From contig JAAFGT010000016.1 of assembly GCA_010365215.1 (NCBI GenBank), positions 6,349-70,348 on the forward strand: a stretch of 64,000 nt of DNA. The letters are read 5' to 3'. Positions within the stretch are counted from its first letter, which is position 1. Each line of letters starts with the position of its first letter. Below are positions 48,894 to 59,399 of the stretch, in pieces. The notes under the pieces were generated by a model. That model was not told the origin of the DNA. It worked only from the letters and a program-made list of their open reading frames with translations, and made no database searches. The translations under genes were made by a program, and so were the position numbers. The stretch comes from Acidipila sp. (GTDB lineage Bacteria; Acidobacteriota; Terriglobia; Acidiferrales; UBA7541).

Positions 48894-50168
48894 TTATTGG
48901 GCAGTCGTCGTCCGAATGCGGGCAGTGCTGTGGAGCCATTCCAGCGTCTTGTCGCTCCTCAGCTTCGATTTCATCCTATCGAGCGACCCTTGCTTTGTCA
49001 AGCGCGCGCGCAGCGCCACCGCGGATTCGCCACTGTGCGTGGCCAGATGCTCGATCTCGTGCTCCAGTTCTTCGTCGGTCACTTCGATGTTTTCCGCCGT
49101 AGCAATGTGATCCAGCAGCAGCTCGGCCTTGACCTCGCCCTCGGCGCCGGCCCGCTGTCGTTTCCGCAAGTCCGCCCAGTCCACATTCACCGTGCGCGGG
49201 TCGAGTCCCTGCGCCGCCAGCTGCCGGACGGTTCGCTCCAGGCGCTGATCCATATGCGCCTCTACCAGCGCTTCCGGAACGGGAAATACGTGCTTCTCGA
49301 TCAGTGCAGAGAGGATCTTTTCTTTCGCCGCCTCGGCCTGCCGTTGATCCCGCGCCGATTCCATCCGCTCGCGCAGCTTGGTGCGAAGCTCGGCCAGGGT
49401 GGCCAGCTCGCTTACATCCTTTGCAAACGCGTCGTCCAATTCGGGCAGCTTCTTTTCCTTGATACCCAGCACGTCCACGGAGTAGGAAAACGTGCGCTTG
49501 GCCAAGCGCTCGTCAGGGTAGTCGTCCGGATACACCGCCTCGAAATCCCTGTGCTCGCCGGCCTTCGCGCCGTGCAGGTTTTCGTTGAATGCCGCCAGAG
49601 TTTCTTCCGCGCCGATGTGGCAGAGAATATTTTCCGCCTTGACCGGCTCAGCTCCGTCCGCCGGCGTTCCTGCCAGCGTCAACACGGCATAGTCGCCGTC
49701 GGCTAACGCGCGTCCTTCCACCGGCACATACGTCGCACCGCGTTCGCGCATCTCTTCCAGCGCCTTTTGCACGTCGGCGTCTGTAATGTCCACTGCCGGT
49801 ATTTCCACTTCGATGCTCTTGTAATCGCCCAGCGTGATTTCCGGCAGCACCTCGAAGATCGCTTTAAACTTCAGGCCGCCGCCTTCCACCCAGTCCACTT
49901 GCTCGAGTTGCGGCCGCGTGACGATCGAGAGTTTTTGCTCGCTAACCGCCTTCTCAATGCGCTCCGGAACCAGCGACTGCAGCACCTCGCCGCGAATGTC
50001 TTCGGCAAAGCGCTTGCGGATCATCGTCAACGGCGCCTTGCCCGGGCGGAACCCCGGCACGCGTGCCACGCGAGCAAACTGCCGGGCCACTTTTTCGCTG
50101 GCCTTTTCGACTTCCTCCGCCGCTATCTCCAAGTCCAGTTCCCGCCGGCATGTCGCTTCTGTGCTCAT
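48894..50168 (-). CDS. tig: Trigger factor
   Basis: Ribosome-bound chaperone. 424 residues: the ribosome-docking loop GFRPGKAP (about 39-46), a central FKBP-type prolyl isomerase domain (about 150-245), and a helical C-terminal chaperone domain. The isomerase domain is degenerate in places, but the fold outline ([31 protein letters not shown]) remains. ATG 50168 has AAGGA 7 nt upstream. First gene of the tig-clpP-clpX-lon series. Confidence 0.94.
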   Translation of the reverse strand: MSTEATCRRELDLEIAAEEVEKASEKVARQFARVARVPGFRPGKAPLTMIRKRFAEDIRGEVLQSLVPERIEKAVSEQKLSIVTRPQLEQVDWVEGGGLKFKAIFEVLPEITLGDYKSIEVEIPAVDITDADVQKALEEMRERGATYVPVEGRALADGDYAVLTLAGTPADGAEPVKAENILCHIGAEETLAAFNENLHGAKAGEHRDFEAVYPDDYPDERLAKRTFSYSVDVLGIKEKKLPELDDAFAKDVSELATLAELRTKLRERMESARDQRQAEAAKEKILSALIEKHVFPVPEALVEAHMDQRLERTVRQLAAQGLDPRTVNVDWADLRKRQRAGAEGEVKAELLLDHIATAENIEVTDEELEHEIEHLATHSGESAVALRARLTKQGSLDRMKSKLRSDKTLEWLHSTARIRTTTAQ

Positions 50169-50484
50169 TCTGAATTCCTTATGTCCCGCTCTGGCGCCCG
50201 GACCAATCTCGCTGCTTACTTAGCACGGCCCAGCCATCCCCATGAATTCCCGCGTTGTACACCTGTTCGCAATTCCGCCCAGAATAAGGGCAGGGAGGGT
50301 GCACTACTGAAATCTGCAGAAAATTAAGTATAAGCCAGCGACATCATCGCGTCAACGAATTCGCCGTAATGGAGCGGGCAAATGAAGTGGGTCACAATGC
50401 AACAGTCCGCACTCAAAAGTTGCCTTCTATCGTGGCGAATAGTCACGCGTGAGCCAAACTACACGCACGGGTTCGCGTATTGGC
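50169..50484. other. Intergenic region upstream of tig
   Basis: 316 nt without a gene, between tig (reading left) and the end of the zinc metallopeptidase gene (also minus strand). It must carry the promoter of the protease series; no heat-shock CIRCE repeat (TTAGCACTC-N9-GAGTGCTAA) is visible. Confidence 0.5.
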
Positions 50485-51348
50485 TTACTGCTGCGTGCCG
50501 AAGGTGTTGCACGCTGAAATTGTGCCGCTCTCTAAACCAGCGCTGAACCACTGCATGCGCTGCTGCGAACTGCCATGCGTGAACGACTCCGGGCTGATAT
50601 GCCCGGTGGCCATTTTTTGCAGGCGGTCGTCACCCACAGCCGACGCGGCGCCCATGGCCGATTCCACGTCTCCCTTTTCCAGCAGGCCACGCTGTTGAGT
50701 GGAATGCGCCCAGACTCCGGCAAAACAGTCCGCTTGAAGTTCCAGTTTCACCGAGAGCGGCTTGGCCATGCGCGCATTGCTTTCCTGAAGCTGATGCACC
50801 TTGCCCTCAATTCCCAGTAACTTTTGCACGTGATGTCCCAGCTCGTGCGCCAGTACGTACGCCTCGGCGAACTGTCCAGGTGCGCCGAAACGCCGGCTCA
50901 ACTCATCGAAAAACCCCAGGTCGATATAAACTCTCTCATCCTCGGGACAATAAAAAGGACCCGTGGCCGCCCCTGCCCCACCGCAACCGGACTGCGTGGA
51001 ATCGCGAAAAAGAACCAGCTTGGCGTGCCGGTATGCGGTGCCGGTCTGCTCCGGCAATATCTGCGTCCACGCCTTCTGCGTATCGTCCAGCACAAACGAG
51101 ACGAACTCCACCAGAGGTTTCTCCGCCGAGTCGCGAGCCGGGTCCGGCTGGCTGACCGCCGTGCTGGAACCTCCTGACCCGCCACCCACCAGGCTGAACA
51201 GGTTGGTCCTGAAAACAAAACTCAGAATCATCAGGATCACCGCGCCGCCGATGCCGATATGCGGACCACCAATCTGGAATCCGCCGCCGCCGCTATCGTC
51301 TCTGCGGTCCTCAATGTCCTGGCTCTCGCCACCGGGCAGCCATTTCAT
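50485..51348 (-). CDS. Neutral zinc metallopeptidase (YpfJ-like)
   Basis: A 287-residue protein of the putative neutral zinc metallopeptidase family. The short start MKWLPGGESQDIEDRR and a single membrane helix (about 33-50) are typical; the catalytic HELGHHVQ motif lies near 167-174, followed by the ELQADCFAGVWAH segment with the third ligand. It probably faces the periplasm. GGAGG precedes the ATG. Substrate unknown. Confidence 0.9.
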   Translation of the reverse strand: MKWLPGGESQDIEDRRDDSGGGGFQIGGPHIGIGGAVILMILSFVFRTNLFSLVGGGSGGSSTAVSQPDPARDSAEKPLVEFVSFVLDDTQKAWTQILPEQTGTAYRHAKLVLFRDSTQSGCGGAGAATGPFYCPEDERVYIDLGFFDELSRRFGAPGQFAEAYVLAHELGHHVQKLLGIEGKVHQLQESNARMAKPLSVKLELQADCFAGVWAHSTQQRGLLEKGDVESAMGAASAVGDDRLQKMATGHISPESFTHGSSQQRMQWFSAGLESGTISACNTFGTQQ

Positions 51349-51600
51349 AAATTCAGTCCTCCTGCAGCCAAAAACCTCGAGGCACGCCGCGTTGCCCGCC
51401 CCGATTGCAACCTAGCACGAAGGCTATAACCCGGCAATACCGTGGTTGGGGTATGCAGGCGTCTTCGATTTGCGCGGTCCGCCCGCACGCTTTCATCACC
51501 CCGCGAGTCCCTAACGTGGAATTCCTCTGTTTCATGGCCATTCTAGTAACGGCATAGTAGAATCCGGCCCACGTCGCGCCGGCATCGCCGGTTTCCCTTC

Positions 51601-54600
51601 ATGGAAGAGATAACTTTGCTTATCGGCTTTGTGCTGCTGGTGCTGGTCAGCCCATGGTTTCTGGCCTGGCGCACAACACGCAAGCGCAGGCGCGACCGAG
51701 CGGAAGATCAATTGTGTTTGCAGGAATTGACCAATCGAGTGTTTAAGCTCGAGTTGGCGCTGAAGGATCTACGCACTCGCCCCGAACCGCTCCCTTCGCG
51801 GGAAGCAGTCACAACCCGAGAGCTGGTCGCAGAATCTCCACCCCCAGCTCCATCCAGTACTCGGCCTGATACCGCGCCTCGCTCGACGCCAGCGGTGACG
51901 CCCACGCTTCTGCCCGCCGAGACGCTGGTCACCCCAATTCGCATTGCGCAGCCAACGGCTCCTGCGCCACCGAAGGTCTTTCGCACGGTGGAAGATGCCG
52001 CCAGCAAGACCTCGTCGTTTTTCTCACAGCGCTTCAAGTCTTCGCTCGATTTCGAAGAGGCTTTCGGCACCAACTGGCTGAACAAGCTGGGCATCGTGAT
52101 TCTCGTGGTCGGGGTGGCATTCTTTTTGGCCTACCAGCTGAAGACCCTGGGGCCCGCCGGCAAGGTGTTCTCGGGATACGCGGTCGCAGGACTGCTGCTA
52201 GGCGCCGGGATTTGGTTCGAGCGGCACGACCGTTACCACGTGCTGGCGCGCGCGGGTGTGGGCGGAGGATGGGCTCTGCTCTTCTTTACCACTTACGCCA
52301 TGTACCACGTGCCGGCGGCGCAGGTCCTCACGTCGCAACTCACCGACCTGTTGCTGCTGCTGGCGGTAGCCGCTGTGATGGTCTGGCACACGTTGCGCTA
52401 TAACTCTCAGGTAGTCACCGGATTAGCCTTCTTGTTGGCATTTTTTACCGTCACCGTCAGCCACTCCAATGTGTACAGCTTGTCCGCCGGTGTAGTCCTG
52501 GCGGCGGGATTGGCGGTAGTCGCCACCCGCAGGAAATGGTTTGAGCTGGAAATTTTCGGCATTCTGGCGAGTTATCTCAATCACTACCACTGGCTGTGGC
52601 CGATTATCGAGCCCATGCGCGGCCACCGCCATCCTTTCCCGGAGTTTGCTGCCAGCGCGATAATCTTGGCGCTCTACTGGCTTATTTTTCGGGTCTCTTA
52701 TCTCTTGCGGCAGCCTCCGCCGGATGAGCGCGTCTCGACGGTTGCGGCGTTGCTGAACACGATCCTGCTTCTTTTCGTGTTGAAGTATCAATCGGTACAT
52801 CCGGAATGGGCCTTCTGGGGACTCCTGGGGATCGGCGCGGTGGAAGCTGCGCTGGGGCAGTTGCCGGTCACCAGGCGCAGGCGCACCGCCGTTGTGGTGC
52901 TGAGCACGCTGGGCGTAGTCCTTCTAATCGCCGCCTTTCCATTTCGCTATTCAGGAACGCGCCTCTCGGTGCTATGGCTGCTGGAAGCTCAAGCGCTGCT
53001 GCTGATCGGCGTCTGGACCGGCGAAATCGTCTTCCGCCGGTTGGGAGCCGTAGCGGCACTGCTTGCGGCCGGCCACATGATCACCGTGGACGCGGCGCGC
53101 GTCTACGGGATGCGCATGGACGATGCCGACCTGCGCAGCCAGCCGCAACTCGCCGTTCTTTTTGCCGTTGCCGCGATGGTGTTCTACGCCAACGCGCACT
53201 GGGTGGCTCGCCGTTGGGTAGATCTCTTCCGCCACGAGTTCGACCGCAGGCTAATGGCACGCCTCTCCTACGCGGGCGCGCTGATGGCCTTCACCGGCGC
53301 GTGGTTACTTTTTCCTGAGGCTTGGACCGCGGTGGCGTGGGCTGCGCTCGCGATGGCGCTGGCCCTTGCCGCACGCCGCTGGGCGCTCCCCGGTCTTGGA
53401 TACCAGGCAAACTTCTTTGCGGCAGCCGCTGCCCTACGAGCCTGGTCCGTCAATCTGCATGCCACTACTTCGTATTACGGCGTCACACAACGGCTGATTT
53501 CCATGGTGGCGGTGGTCGCGTTGCTCTACATCACCTCGCTGTGGAGTGGGGCCACCGCAAACGGTAGATTCCTGACGTTGGGCACGCGCCGGTTCGCCGC
53601 CGGGCAGATGGTAGCCGGGGCTTACACCTGGGCAGCCACCTGGTTGATCGGTTTGCTGGCCTGGTATGAATTGCGGCCGGTAGGCGTAGCCGTGGCCTGG
53701 ACCATGGGCGGGCTGATTTTGCTCGAAGCAGGGCTAAGCCGAAAATCTCTGCAACTGCGGCTGCAGGGCTACGCTGCGCTTGCCGCCGGCTTTTTGCGCA
53801 TCTGGTTTGTGAACTTGAATGCCGCGGGCAATCCTGGAGAGCTTAGCCCGCGCTTCTACACCGTGGTGCCGCTCACGCTGGCATTTTTCTACGCGTATTG
53901 GAGAGTGCACGACGCCGCCGCGGAGCTGGTCGAGACCGAGCGCAAATATCGCGCCTGGGACTGGTGCTGCTGGCTGGGTACCATCACCCTCGCCGCGCTT
54001 ATGCGCTTCGAGCTGCCTGCAGATTGGGTGGCCACGGCGTGGGCAGCGTTGGCCTTGGCGTTATCCGCGGTCGCGTGGAGGGGCGGCCGGCGCACCATGC
54101 TGCACCAGGCGCTGGTCCTCGGTGCGGGAGTGCTGATACGCACCATGCTGCACAATTTTTACCAGCGGAGTTATTTTCCCGCTCCCGTATTGCAAAGCCG
54201 GTGGCTTTGCGTCGGAACGACGGTGGCGCTCCTTTTTGCGTCCCTGCCTTTCATGTTTCGATTGCGGCGCAAAGATAGCGAAGTGCCGGCCCCAGCGCCG
54301 GTCAGGCGGAGGATTTTCCGCGTGTTTTCCGCGTTGAGTCGGCGCCCGGAACAGGTTTTCTTTTTCATCGCCGTAACTTTGCTCACCGTCCTTCTCGCGC
54401 TGGAAATGGCGCACGGTATGGTCACGCTGGCATGGGGCGCGGAAGGCGTGGCGATGTTTTTGCTGGCCTTATGGGTGGGCGAGCGCAGCTTCCGGCTTTC
54501 GGGGCTGGCTCTGCTGCTGCTCTGCGTGGGCAAGATTATTGTTGCCGATGTTTGGGCCCTGCAGCCGCGCGATCGCTATTTGACGTTCATCGCGCTGGGC

Positions 54601-54666
54601 ATCGCACTGTTGCTGGTCTCGTTTTTGTATACGCGTAATCGCGAAGCGTTGCGGCAATACCTATGA
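51601..54666 (+). CDS. DUF2339 multi-spanning membrane protein
   Basis: A 1021-residue protein. After one N-terminal helix comes a charged and Pro-rich cytoplasmic section (about 25-150) and then the DUF2339 hallmark WLNKLGIVILVVGVAFFLAY (about 160-179), followed by more than twenty hydrophobic helices to the C-terminus. The function of DUF2339 is unknown; a cell-envelope role is often supposed. Its TGA overlaps the ATG of the M48 protease gene (ATGA), tying the two together. Confidence 0.88.
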   Translation: MEEITLLIGFVLLVLVSPWFLAWRTTRKRRRDRAEDQLCLQELTNRVFKLELALKDLRTRPEPLPSREAVTTRELVAESPPPAPSSTRPDTAPRSTPAVTPTLLPAETLVTPIRIAQPTAPAPPKVFRTVEDAASKTSSFFSQRFKSSLDFEEAFGTNWLNKLGIVILVVGVAFFLAYQLKTLGPAGKVFSGYAVAGLLLGAGIWFERHDRYHVLARAGVGGGWALLFFTTYAMYHVPAAQVLTSQLTDLLLLLAVAAVMVWHTLRYNSQVVTGLAFLLAFFTVTVSHSNVYSLSAGVVLAAGLAVVATRRKWFELEIFGILASYLNHYHWLWPIIEPMRGHRHPFPEFAASAIILALYWLIFRVSYLLRQPPPDERVSTVAALLNTILLLFVLKYQSVHPEWAFWGLLGIGAVEAALGQLPVTRRRRTAVVVLSTLGVVLLIAAFPFRYSGTRLSVLWLLEAQALLLIGVWTGEIVFRRLGAVAALLAAGHMITVDAARVYGMRMDDADLRSQPQLAVLFAVAAMVFYANAHWVARRWVDLFRHEFDRRLMARLSYAGALMAFTGAWLLFPEAWTAVAWAALAMALALAARRWALPGLGYQANFFAAAAALRAWSVNLHATTSYYGVTQRLISMVAVVALLYITSLWSGATANGRFLTLGTRRFAAGQMVAGAYTWAATWLIGLLAWYELRPVGVAVAWTMGGLILLEAGLSRKSLQLRLQGYAALAAGFLRIWFVNLNAAGNPGELSPRFYTVVPLTLAFFYAYWRVHDAAAELVETERKYRAWDWCCWLGTITLAALMRFELPADWVATAWAALALALSAVAWRGGRRTMLHQALVLGAGVLIRTMLHNFYQRSYFPAPVLQSRWLCVGTTVALLFASLPFMFRLRRKDSEVPAPAPVRRRIFRVFSALSRRPEQVFFFIAVTLLTVLLALEMAHGMVTLAWGAEGVAMFLLALWVGERSFRLSGLALLLLCVGKIIVADVWALQPRDRYLTFIALGIALLLVSFLYTRNREALRQYL

Positions 54667-56357
54667 AACGATGGCTTACCTTGGCGGGAATAGTGGCTCT
54701 CGGCCTGGCCGCGGTCGTGGTCAGCGAACGGCGCAAAGTGGATACTGCGGCGAGCCCATCCGGCTTGTTATATCTCATTGCCGACAGCGAGCAGGAATTA
54801 ACGCGCTTGCCCATGCGTTTCACGCGCATGTCGGACGAGGATGAAATCAGCGCGGGGAACGAAATTGTTAGGGGCTATTTTTCGGGGCCACGGCCCGCTA
54901 CCGACTCGGAACGCAACGAAATTGAACCTTATCTCAAGCAAGTGGGAGCGCGGCTGGCGGCGCGTGCGCACCGCAGGCTGCCGTATAAGTTCTATTACCT
55001 TGCAGACCGCACTTTCGTGAACGCCTTCGCTCTGCCCGGCGGGCATGTTTTTATCGGCGAAGGTTTGCTGGCGTTGATGGAAAGTGAAGATGAACTGGCC
55101 GCAGTGCTCGGCCATGAGCTCGAGCATATCGATCACTATCACTGCGCGGAGCGGCTGCAGAAGGAACAGGCCCTGCGCAAGATTCCACTGGGCGGGCTGC
55201 TTGGCCTGCCGCTGGCAATTTTTCAGGCGGGATACAGCAAGGATCAGGAACTGGAAGCGGACCGCGAAGGGACGCGGCTGGCCGTGGAAGCGGGATATTC
55301 GGCGAACGGCGCGATCCGGCTGTTTGAAACGTTTCAACGCCTCTTCGACAAAATTCACGGGCGCGCAACGACTCCCCGGGACGAAGTCTCTCAAGTCGCA
55401 AGAGATGCGCTGGAAGGATATTTCCGGTCGCACCCGCTGCCTGCCGAGCGCATCGCCCAGGTAAAAACGATGATCGCCAGCGCTGGCTGGGAGCCCCGCA
55501 CCGAGCGCGATTTGACGGTAGCTTATATTTTCTGGACGGAGCGCGCGCAGCAGGCGCTGGACCGCGGAAAGTATGCCCAAGCGCAGCAGTTGGCGGGACG
55601 ATCTCTGCAGGTGCACCCCGATTCCAAGAATGCGCTTACCGTGCTGGCGCAGGCGAAATTCGCGCAGGCCGACTTTGCCGGAGCAGCGGAGTCCTATCGC
55701 CAGATCATGGACTTGCACGGGTGGAGCATTGAGTTAGCCGAGGAGTATGCACTGTCTCTATCCGCGGCGCATCGGCCCGGTGCGGCGAACGAATTTCTTC
55801 AGTGGATGGACTCGGTCAAAGGGGATACCGAGCAGCTGCGCATTCCCTCGGACGGGCTGCTAATCCTTGCCGGCGATCCCGGGCCGGCCCGAAAGGTACA
55901 AGCGCTACTTCGCGCGGATTTGGAAAACTTGGCAGCGCCGCGTGAGCTTTCCGATCTCAGTTGGTGGTGGTATCTGGCCGGTGATTACCCTGCCGCCGCG
56001 GAGCTCCAGCAAATCGCCGTACAACGCCAACCCCACAACCTGACGGCGCTGGTGAGGCTGGCTTGGATCGAAATTGAGCTGCGGCGGCTTACCGATGCCT
56101 TGCGAACAATCGACACCGCCGAAGAGATCGATACACACCTTCCCGAGAAAACTATGATGCCTGCTGTAGCGCGGTGGCAGGCCCAGGAACATGATCTGGC
56201 GTTGCGCGATTTTGAAGCAGTAGCTAAATGGCAGCCGGCCTGGACCAACCCGCATTGGGTTCAGGCGCTGTATTCCCCGCTGGTAGTGCAAAGCATGCAA
56301 GAAATGCAAATCGAACGTGAACGGCGGAGAAAAGGCGCGCCCGCCGTGAAACCGTAG
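54663..56357 (+). CDS. M48 metalloprotease with TPR domain
   Basis: A 564-residue protein with an N-terminal membrane anchor or signal (about 5-21). The M48 domain has HELEH (His151, Glu152, His155) and the third ligand in DQELEADREG (about 198-207). The C-terminal half (about 280-530) is tetratricopeptide-like, as in BepA-type periplasmic proteases that survey outer-membrane assembly. Translation is coupled to the DUF2339 gene by a 4-nt overlap, which suggests a joint envelope function. Confidence 0.88.
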   Translation: MKRWLTLAGIVALGLAAVVVSERRKVDTAASPSGLLYLIADSEQELTRLPMRFTRMSDEDEISAGNEIVRGYFSGPRPATDSERNEIEPYLKQVGARLAARAHRRLPYKFYYLADRTFVNAFALPGGHVFIGEGLLALMESEDELAAVLGHELEHIDHYHCAERLQKEQALRKIPLGGLLGLPLAIFQAGYSKDQELEADREGTRLAVEAGYSANGAIRLFETFQRLFDKIHGRATTPRDEVSQVARDALEGYFRSHPLPAERIAQVKTMIASAGWEPRTERDLTVAYIFWTERAQQALDRGKYAQAQQLAGRSLQVHPDSKNALTVLAQAKFAQADFAGAAESYRQIMDLHGWSIELAEEYALSLSAAHRPGAANEFLQWMDSVKGDTEQLRIPSDGLLILAGDPGPARKVQALLRADLENLAAPRELSDLSWWWYLAGDYPAAAELQQIAVQRQPHNLTALVRLAWIEIELRRLTDALRTIDTAEEIDTHLPEKTMMPAVARWQAQEHDLALRDFEAVAKWQPAWTNPHWVQALYSPLVVQSMQEMQIERERRRKGAPAVKP

Positions 56358-56492
56358 CGCCTCTGCAGGGCAACTTTCGTTCCAAAATCTGTGCCGGTGA
56401 ACTGGCCTCGTCTCGTTTTTGTAAGTTGACGAAGGGTTTGTCTACTCATGCTCCTCCTCCTTCAGCCGATAGAGTTGAAGAGGATTGCCCGC

Positions 56493-57341
56493 ATGACGTC
56501 TACGATCTTACGGCGCAGCGATCGCGTATCCATTGCCGTGCCTGTTCAGGTCTTCGGGACCGAGTTTACCGGCGAAGCATTCATGGAACAGACGCAGACG
56601 CAGCTTCTGAGCCGCCACGGCGCTGCGCTGGTGCTGAGCCGCAAGCTGGTACCCCAGCAGCAGATCGTCGTGCGCAACATGACCACGCGTCTGGAAGCCG
56701 CTGCGCAAATCGTCGGGCTCATTGGGGGTGAACCCGACGCGTATATTTACGGCGTCGCCTTTCTGGATCCCACCGTAAAACTGTGGGACGTTAACTTTCT
56801 ACCCCTCTCCGCGGAGGACGAGGCCAGTTTCCGGCTCGTGTTGCAATGCAAAATTTGCGCCAGCCAGGAGCAGGTTTTGCTGAAGGATTTTGAAACCGAC
56901 GTATTTGACGCCAATCGCGATCTCACCCGCGATTGCCGGCGCTGCGGGGAACCGACTCGTTGGCAAGTTGCCGCTCAAGAGGTTCTCGCCGGGCGGCCTC
57001 GTAACGCCAACGCGCGGCGCGCGCTGGCGTCATCGCCTTACGCCAATCACCCGGTAGGTCAGAATGAGCGCAAGGGTCCTCCGGTAAAACCAAACATCAG
57101 CGCCTGTGTGCGTCAACCAGGGTTCGACGGGCAGGAGATCGTGGAAGTGGAGAAGGTCTCGCCCGAGGGCCTCAGCTTCCTCAGCGCGCGCAGCTATTAT
57201 TCAGGCTCTATTCTGGACGTGGCCGCGCCTTACCAGCTCGAAGCTGCCAATGTTTTTGTGCGCTCTCGCCTGATCAAGATCCAGGACATGCCCGGCACGG
57301 TGCGCAAACGGTATGACGTAGGGTATCTCGGAAATTCCTAG
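56493..57341 (+). CDS. PilZ-like domain protein with zinc-ribbon-like insert
   Basis: From ATG 56493 (AGAGGA 9 nt upstream) the protein has 282 residues. The first 100 residues look PilZ-like: RRSDRVSIAVPVQVFG at the start, the RxxxR-type basic entry, then LVPQQQIVVRN. In the middle CKICASQEQ and CRRCGEP form two Cys pairs that could bind zinc. The last 85 residues could be a second beta-barrel. Similar proteins are frequent in Acidobacteriota. Binding of c-di-GMP is inference. Confidence 0.6.
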   Translation: MTSTILRRSDRVSIAVPVQVFGTEFTGEAFMEQTQTQLLSRHGAALVLSRKLVPQQQIVVRNMTTRLEAAAQIVGLIGGEPDAYIYGVAFLDPTVKLWDVNFLPLSAEDEASFRLVLQCKICASQEQVLLKDFETDVFDANRDLTRDCRRCGEPTRWQVAAQEVLAGRPRNANARRALASSPYANHPVGQNERKGPPVKPNISACVRQPGFDGQEIVEVEKVSPEGLSFLSARSYYSGSILDVAAPYQLEAANVFVRSRLIKIQDMPGTVRKRYDVGYLGNS

Positions 57342-57422
57342 GGCATTCCCGGAACGATTCCGCCCGGAGATGAATCTCATCTGTTTCTTTCGACGACCCT
57401 CTTCGGTGCTCCAGCTTCCCAG

Positions 57423-58022
57423 CTACGTTTTGTGGTAGAGGGATGAGTTGTAAAACGGCGCAAAAGCATTGACCACGGCGGTGCGAAAAACTTCCTGACG
57501 CGTAATCAGATTGGCGGTCAGCACGCCCCACGCACCTTGGGCGTCGCGCACCCCGGTCATTCCAGCAAACTCGTCGATCGCCTCGGCCAGCTCAACGCCC
57601 TGATCCACAACCGTTGTCGCCAGCGGCTCCGGTAGAGCGATTCCTCCGGCCTGCCCGAAGTAGCCGCGCCCCCCGCCGTCGGTGACGTAGGCCCAGGAGA
57701 CCAGGAAAACCTGTCGCTCAACGGCGCCGCCAGCGCCCTGGCCATTTACTACATCCAAGCCGCCCTCCAGCCCCACGAAATAACTCCACGGCTCGCCCCT
57801 GGTGCGGCCGATTCCCACCAGCGCATCGGCGCGTTGGCGGGCTCCGGCCATCACCTGGTCGCGCGAGAGCGGCGTATGACTCACGCCGCTGGGCACTTCG
57901 CAGCCCACCACTTCGAACTGCGCGTCCCCATCGAGTGTGGGCCCGATAACGTTCATGGCTTCCCACACCGCGTTGAGTTTGGGACGCCGCAAGCTGCCCA
58001 CGGCGATGGTGATCTTTTTCAT
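57423..58022 (-). CDS. yjjX: Inosine/xanthosine triphosphatase (DUF84)
   Basis: A 199-residue NTPase of the YjjX/DUF84 family that hydrolyses ITP and XTP to keep non-canonical purines out of nucleic acids. Visible segments: VGSLRRPKLNAVWEA (N-terminal nucleotide site), GARQRADAL, FVGLEGGLD and a C-terminal GAWGVLTANLITRQEVFRTAV. No distinct ribosome site is seen before the ATG. Confidence 0.88.
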   Translation of the reverse strand: MKKITIAVGSLRRPKLNAVWEAMNVIGPTLDGDAQFEVVGCEVPSGVSHTPLSRDQVMAGARQRADALVGIGRTRGEPWSYFVGLEGGLDVVNGQGAGGAVERQVFLVSWAYVTDGGGRGYFGQAGGIALPEPLATTVVDQGVELAEAIDEFAGMTGVRDAQGAWGVLTANLITRQEVFRTAVVNAFAPFYNSSLYHKT

Positions 58023-58177
58023 GGGAGCAACGCCCGCGAATTTAGCACGCGGCCCTGCAAATTAGTACCGCCGCGCGGCAGGCTTCGGGCCCAGTCGATT
58101 CGCAGCCGGCCAATGCTCACGCAACACCCCAAGCGAGAAGTTCGCAAAATTGATAAGTGTGCGTGGGAAATCAAGAA

Positions 58178-58251
58178 TGGAGCGACCGAGGGGAATCGAA
58201 CCCCCGCCTACAGCTTGGCAAGCTGTCGTTCAACCACTAAACTACGGTCGC
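58178..58251 (-). tRNA. tRNA-Gly (GCC)
   Basis: On the minus strand a full cloverleaf: acceptor GCGACCG pairing with CGGTCGC, anticodon arm ACAGC-TTGCCAA-GCTGT with GCC anticodon, and T arm GGGGG-TTCGATT-CCCCT. The 3' CCA is encoded (58178-58180). Discriminator base is T. Confidence 0.95.
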
Positions 58252-58375
58252 ATGGTCTGCGTACTGGGGACTGGAAATTTATAGCATGTCCCTGCGTGTC
58301 CGGACAAGGCCCCGCGAAATCCGCGGCCGCCGGCAGGACGCCGGGCGCGTGGAAGAAAACCGCTGGGATCCGCAG

Positions 58376-58576
58376 TTAATTGACTTCGAGAATCCGCGCG
58401 GAGCGCACCACCGGCGACCTTTTCTGCCGCCCGGCAAAACGCTGCGCCTTGTCGCGGTCGATATAGACGCGCGCAAACCGCTCCCCGTCATTGTAAAAAA
58501 CGGTGACCTGCCAGTGGCGGTGCTTGCGCCGCTTGTCTTTTCCCAGTTTGCTTTTGGCTCTTTTCTTTCGAGGCAT
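58376..58576 (-). CDS. Small basic protein, unknown function
   Basis: A 66-residue protein with a very basic N-terminus (MPRKKRAKSKLGKDKRRK) and a compact beta-rich rest (VTVFYNDGERFARVYIDRDKA in two pieces, then ARILEV). A weak AGGAC ribosome site lies about 12 nt before the ATG. The basic end suggests nucleic-acid or ribosome contact, but no family is recognised. Confidence 0.55.
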   Translation of the reverse strand: MPRKKRAKSKLGKDKRRKHRHWQVTVFYNDGERFARVYIDRDKAQRFAGRQKRSPVVRSARILEVN

Positions 58577-59096
58577 AGTTGTTTGAGTGTCCTTCCTGTC
58601 TTTATCGGACGAGAGACCACCAATCCTTAGTAGTGGAATAACGTTTTAGATGCAGATACCGGCCCGGCCCCGAACGGTCCGTTTCGCAGCAGCAGATCCT
58701 CACCGCGCCACTCGACCACGCGCGACCCTCTGCCAAGGCAACCGCTGGTTCCGATTGTAGAGAAAAAGTCCGCTCGCCGCCACACGTGTTTGTAACGGAG
58801 ATAACCTTGCGGTGGGAAAACACCTGCGCGGCTAGGCAGGCCATGCTCGCGGCGCAGGAGCCGTCCGGCCGCTGCGGTCCAATTTGGCGCTCAAGATTCA
58901 CGAAACATTCATCCATTTGAGGTAACTTTTTGCTCGGTTCTTCGTCTATAAAGATAAGCAGCGGCACTGGCTTTCACCCGGATCTTTGCAGGCTTGGAAA
59001 GAAGCGCGAGTCGCCAGGGAACTTTTCGGTCGGCCTGTGCGTCTCTTCAAGTGTAGCTAGTACAAAGCAGCATACTGGAAGGAAAGGAAGGTTGTC
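58577..59096. other. Region with no convincing gene
   Basis: 520 nt. One minus-strand frame (58602-58967, 121 codons, Cys-containing) could be a gene but has no ribosome site or recognisable pattern. AAGGAAAGGAAGG just before 59097 is the ribosome site of the next gene. Confidence 0.45.
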
Positions 59097-59366
59097 ATGA
59101 TCAAGCGCTTGTCTGGGAAAGTGAAAATCGAAAGTTTGCGGAATCACCCGGTAGCGGATGTTCAGGGATTGCAGCGCTTGTTGGCCTCCGGCACTGACGC
59201 TGCCACCGATCCTCATCACAAGAACTTCTACGAGGTGGAAGACGACGGCCGCGTGTTCTACCTTTACATTTCACCGGTCAATGGCGAGGTGCGGCTTATG
59301 GCCGTGTGGCAGGCCAATGCCAGCCCCGAAGTGGCGCGCGCCGCTCGCGCCTGCTGCGCCGCCTGA
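59097..59366 (+). CDS. Small hypothetical protein
   Basis: An 89-residue soluble protein with GGAAGG about 5 nt before ATG 59097. It holds an HHKNFYEVEDDGRVFYLYIS segment typical of a small beta sheet and ends in CC near the C-terminus (ARACCAA). No family recognised. Confidence 0.6.
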   Translation: MIKRLSGKVKIESLRNHPVADVQGLQRLLASGTDAATDPHHKNFYEVEDDGRVFYLYISPVNGEVRLMAVWQANASPEVARAARACCAA

Positions 59367-59399
59367 TCATTTTGCCCCATGTCGTAATGCTTCGGCTTC

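Noticed and set aside
58602-58967. 121-codon minus-strand frame with several Cys
   Set aside because: No recognisable domain or ribosome site; kept only as a note in the intergenic entry.
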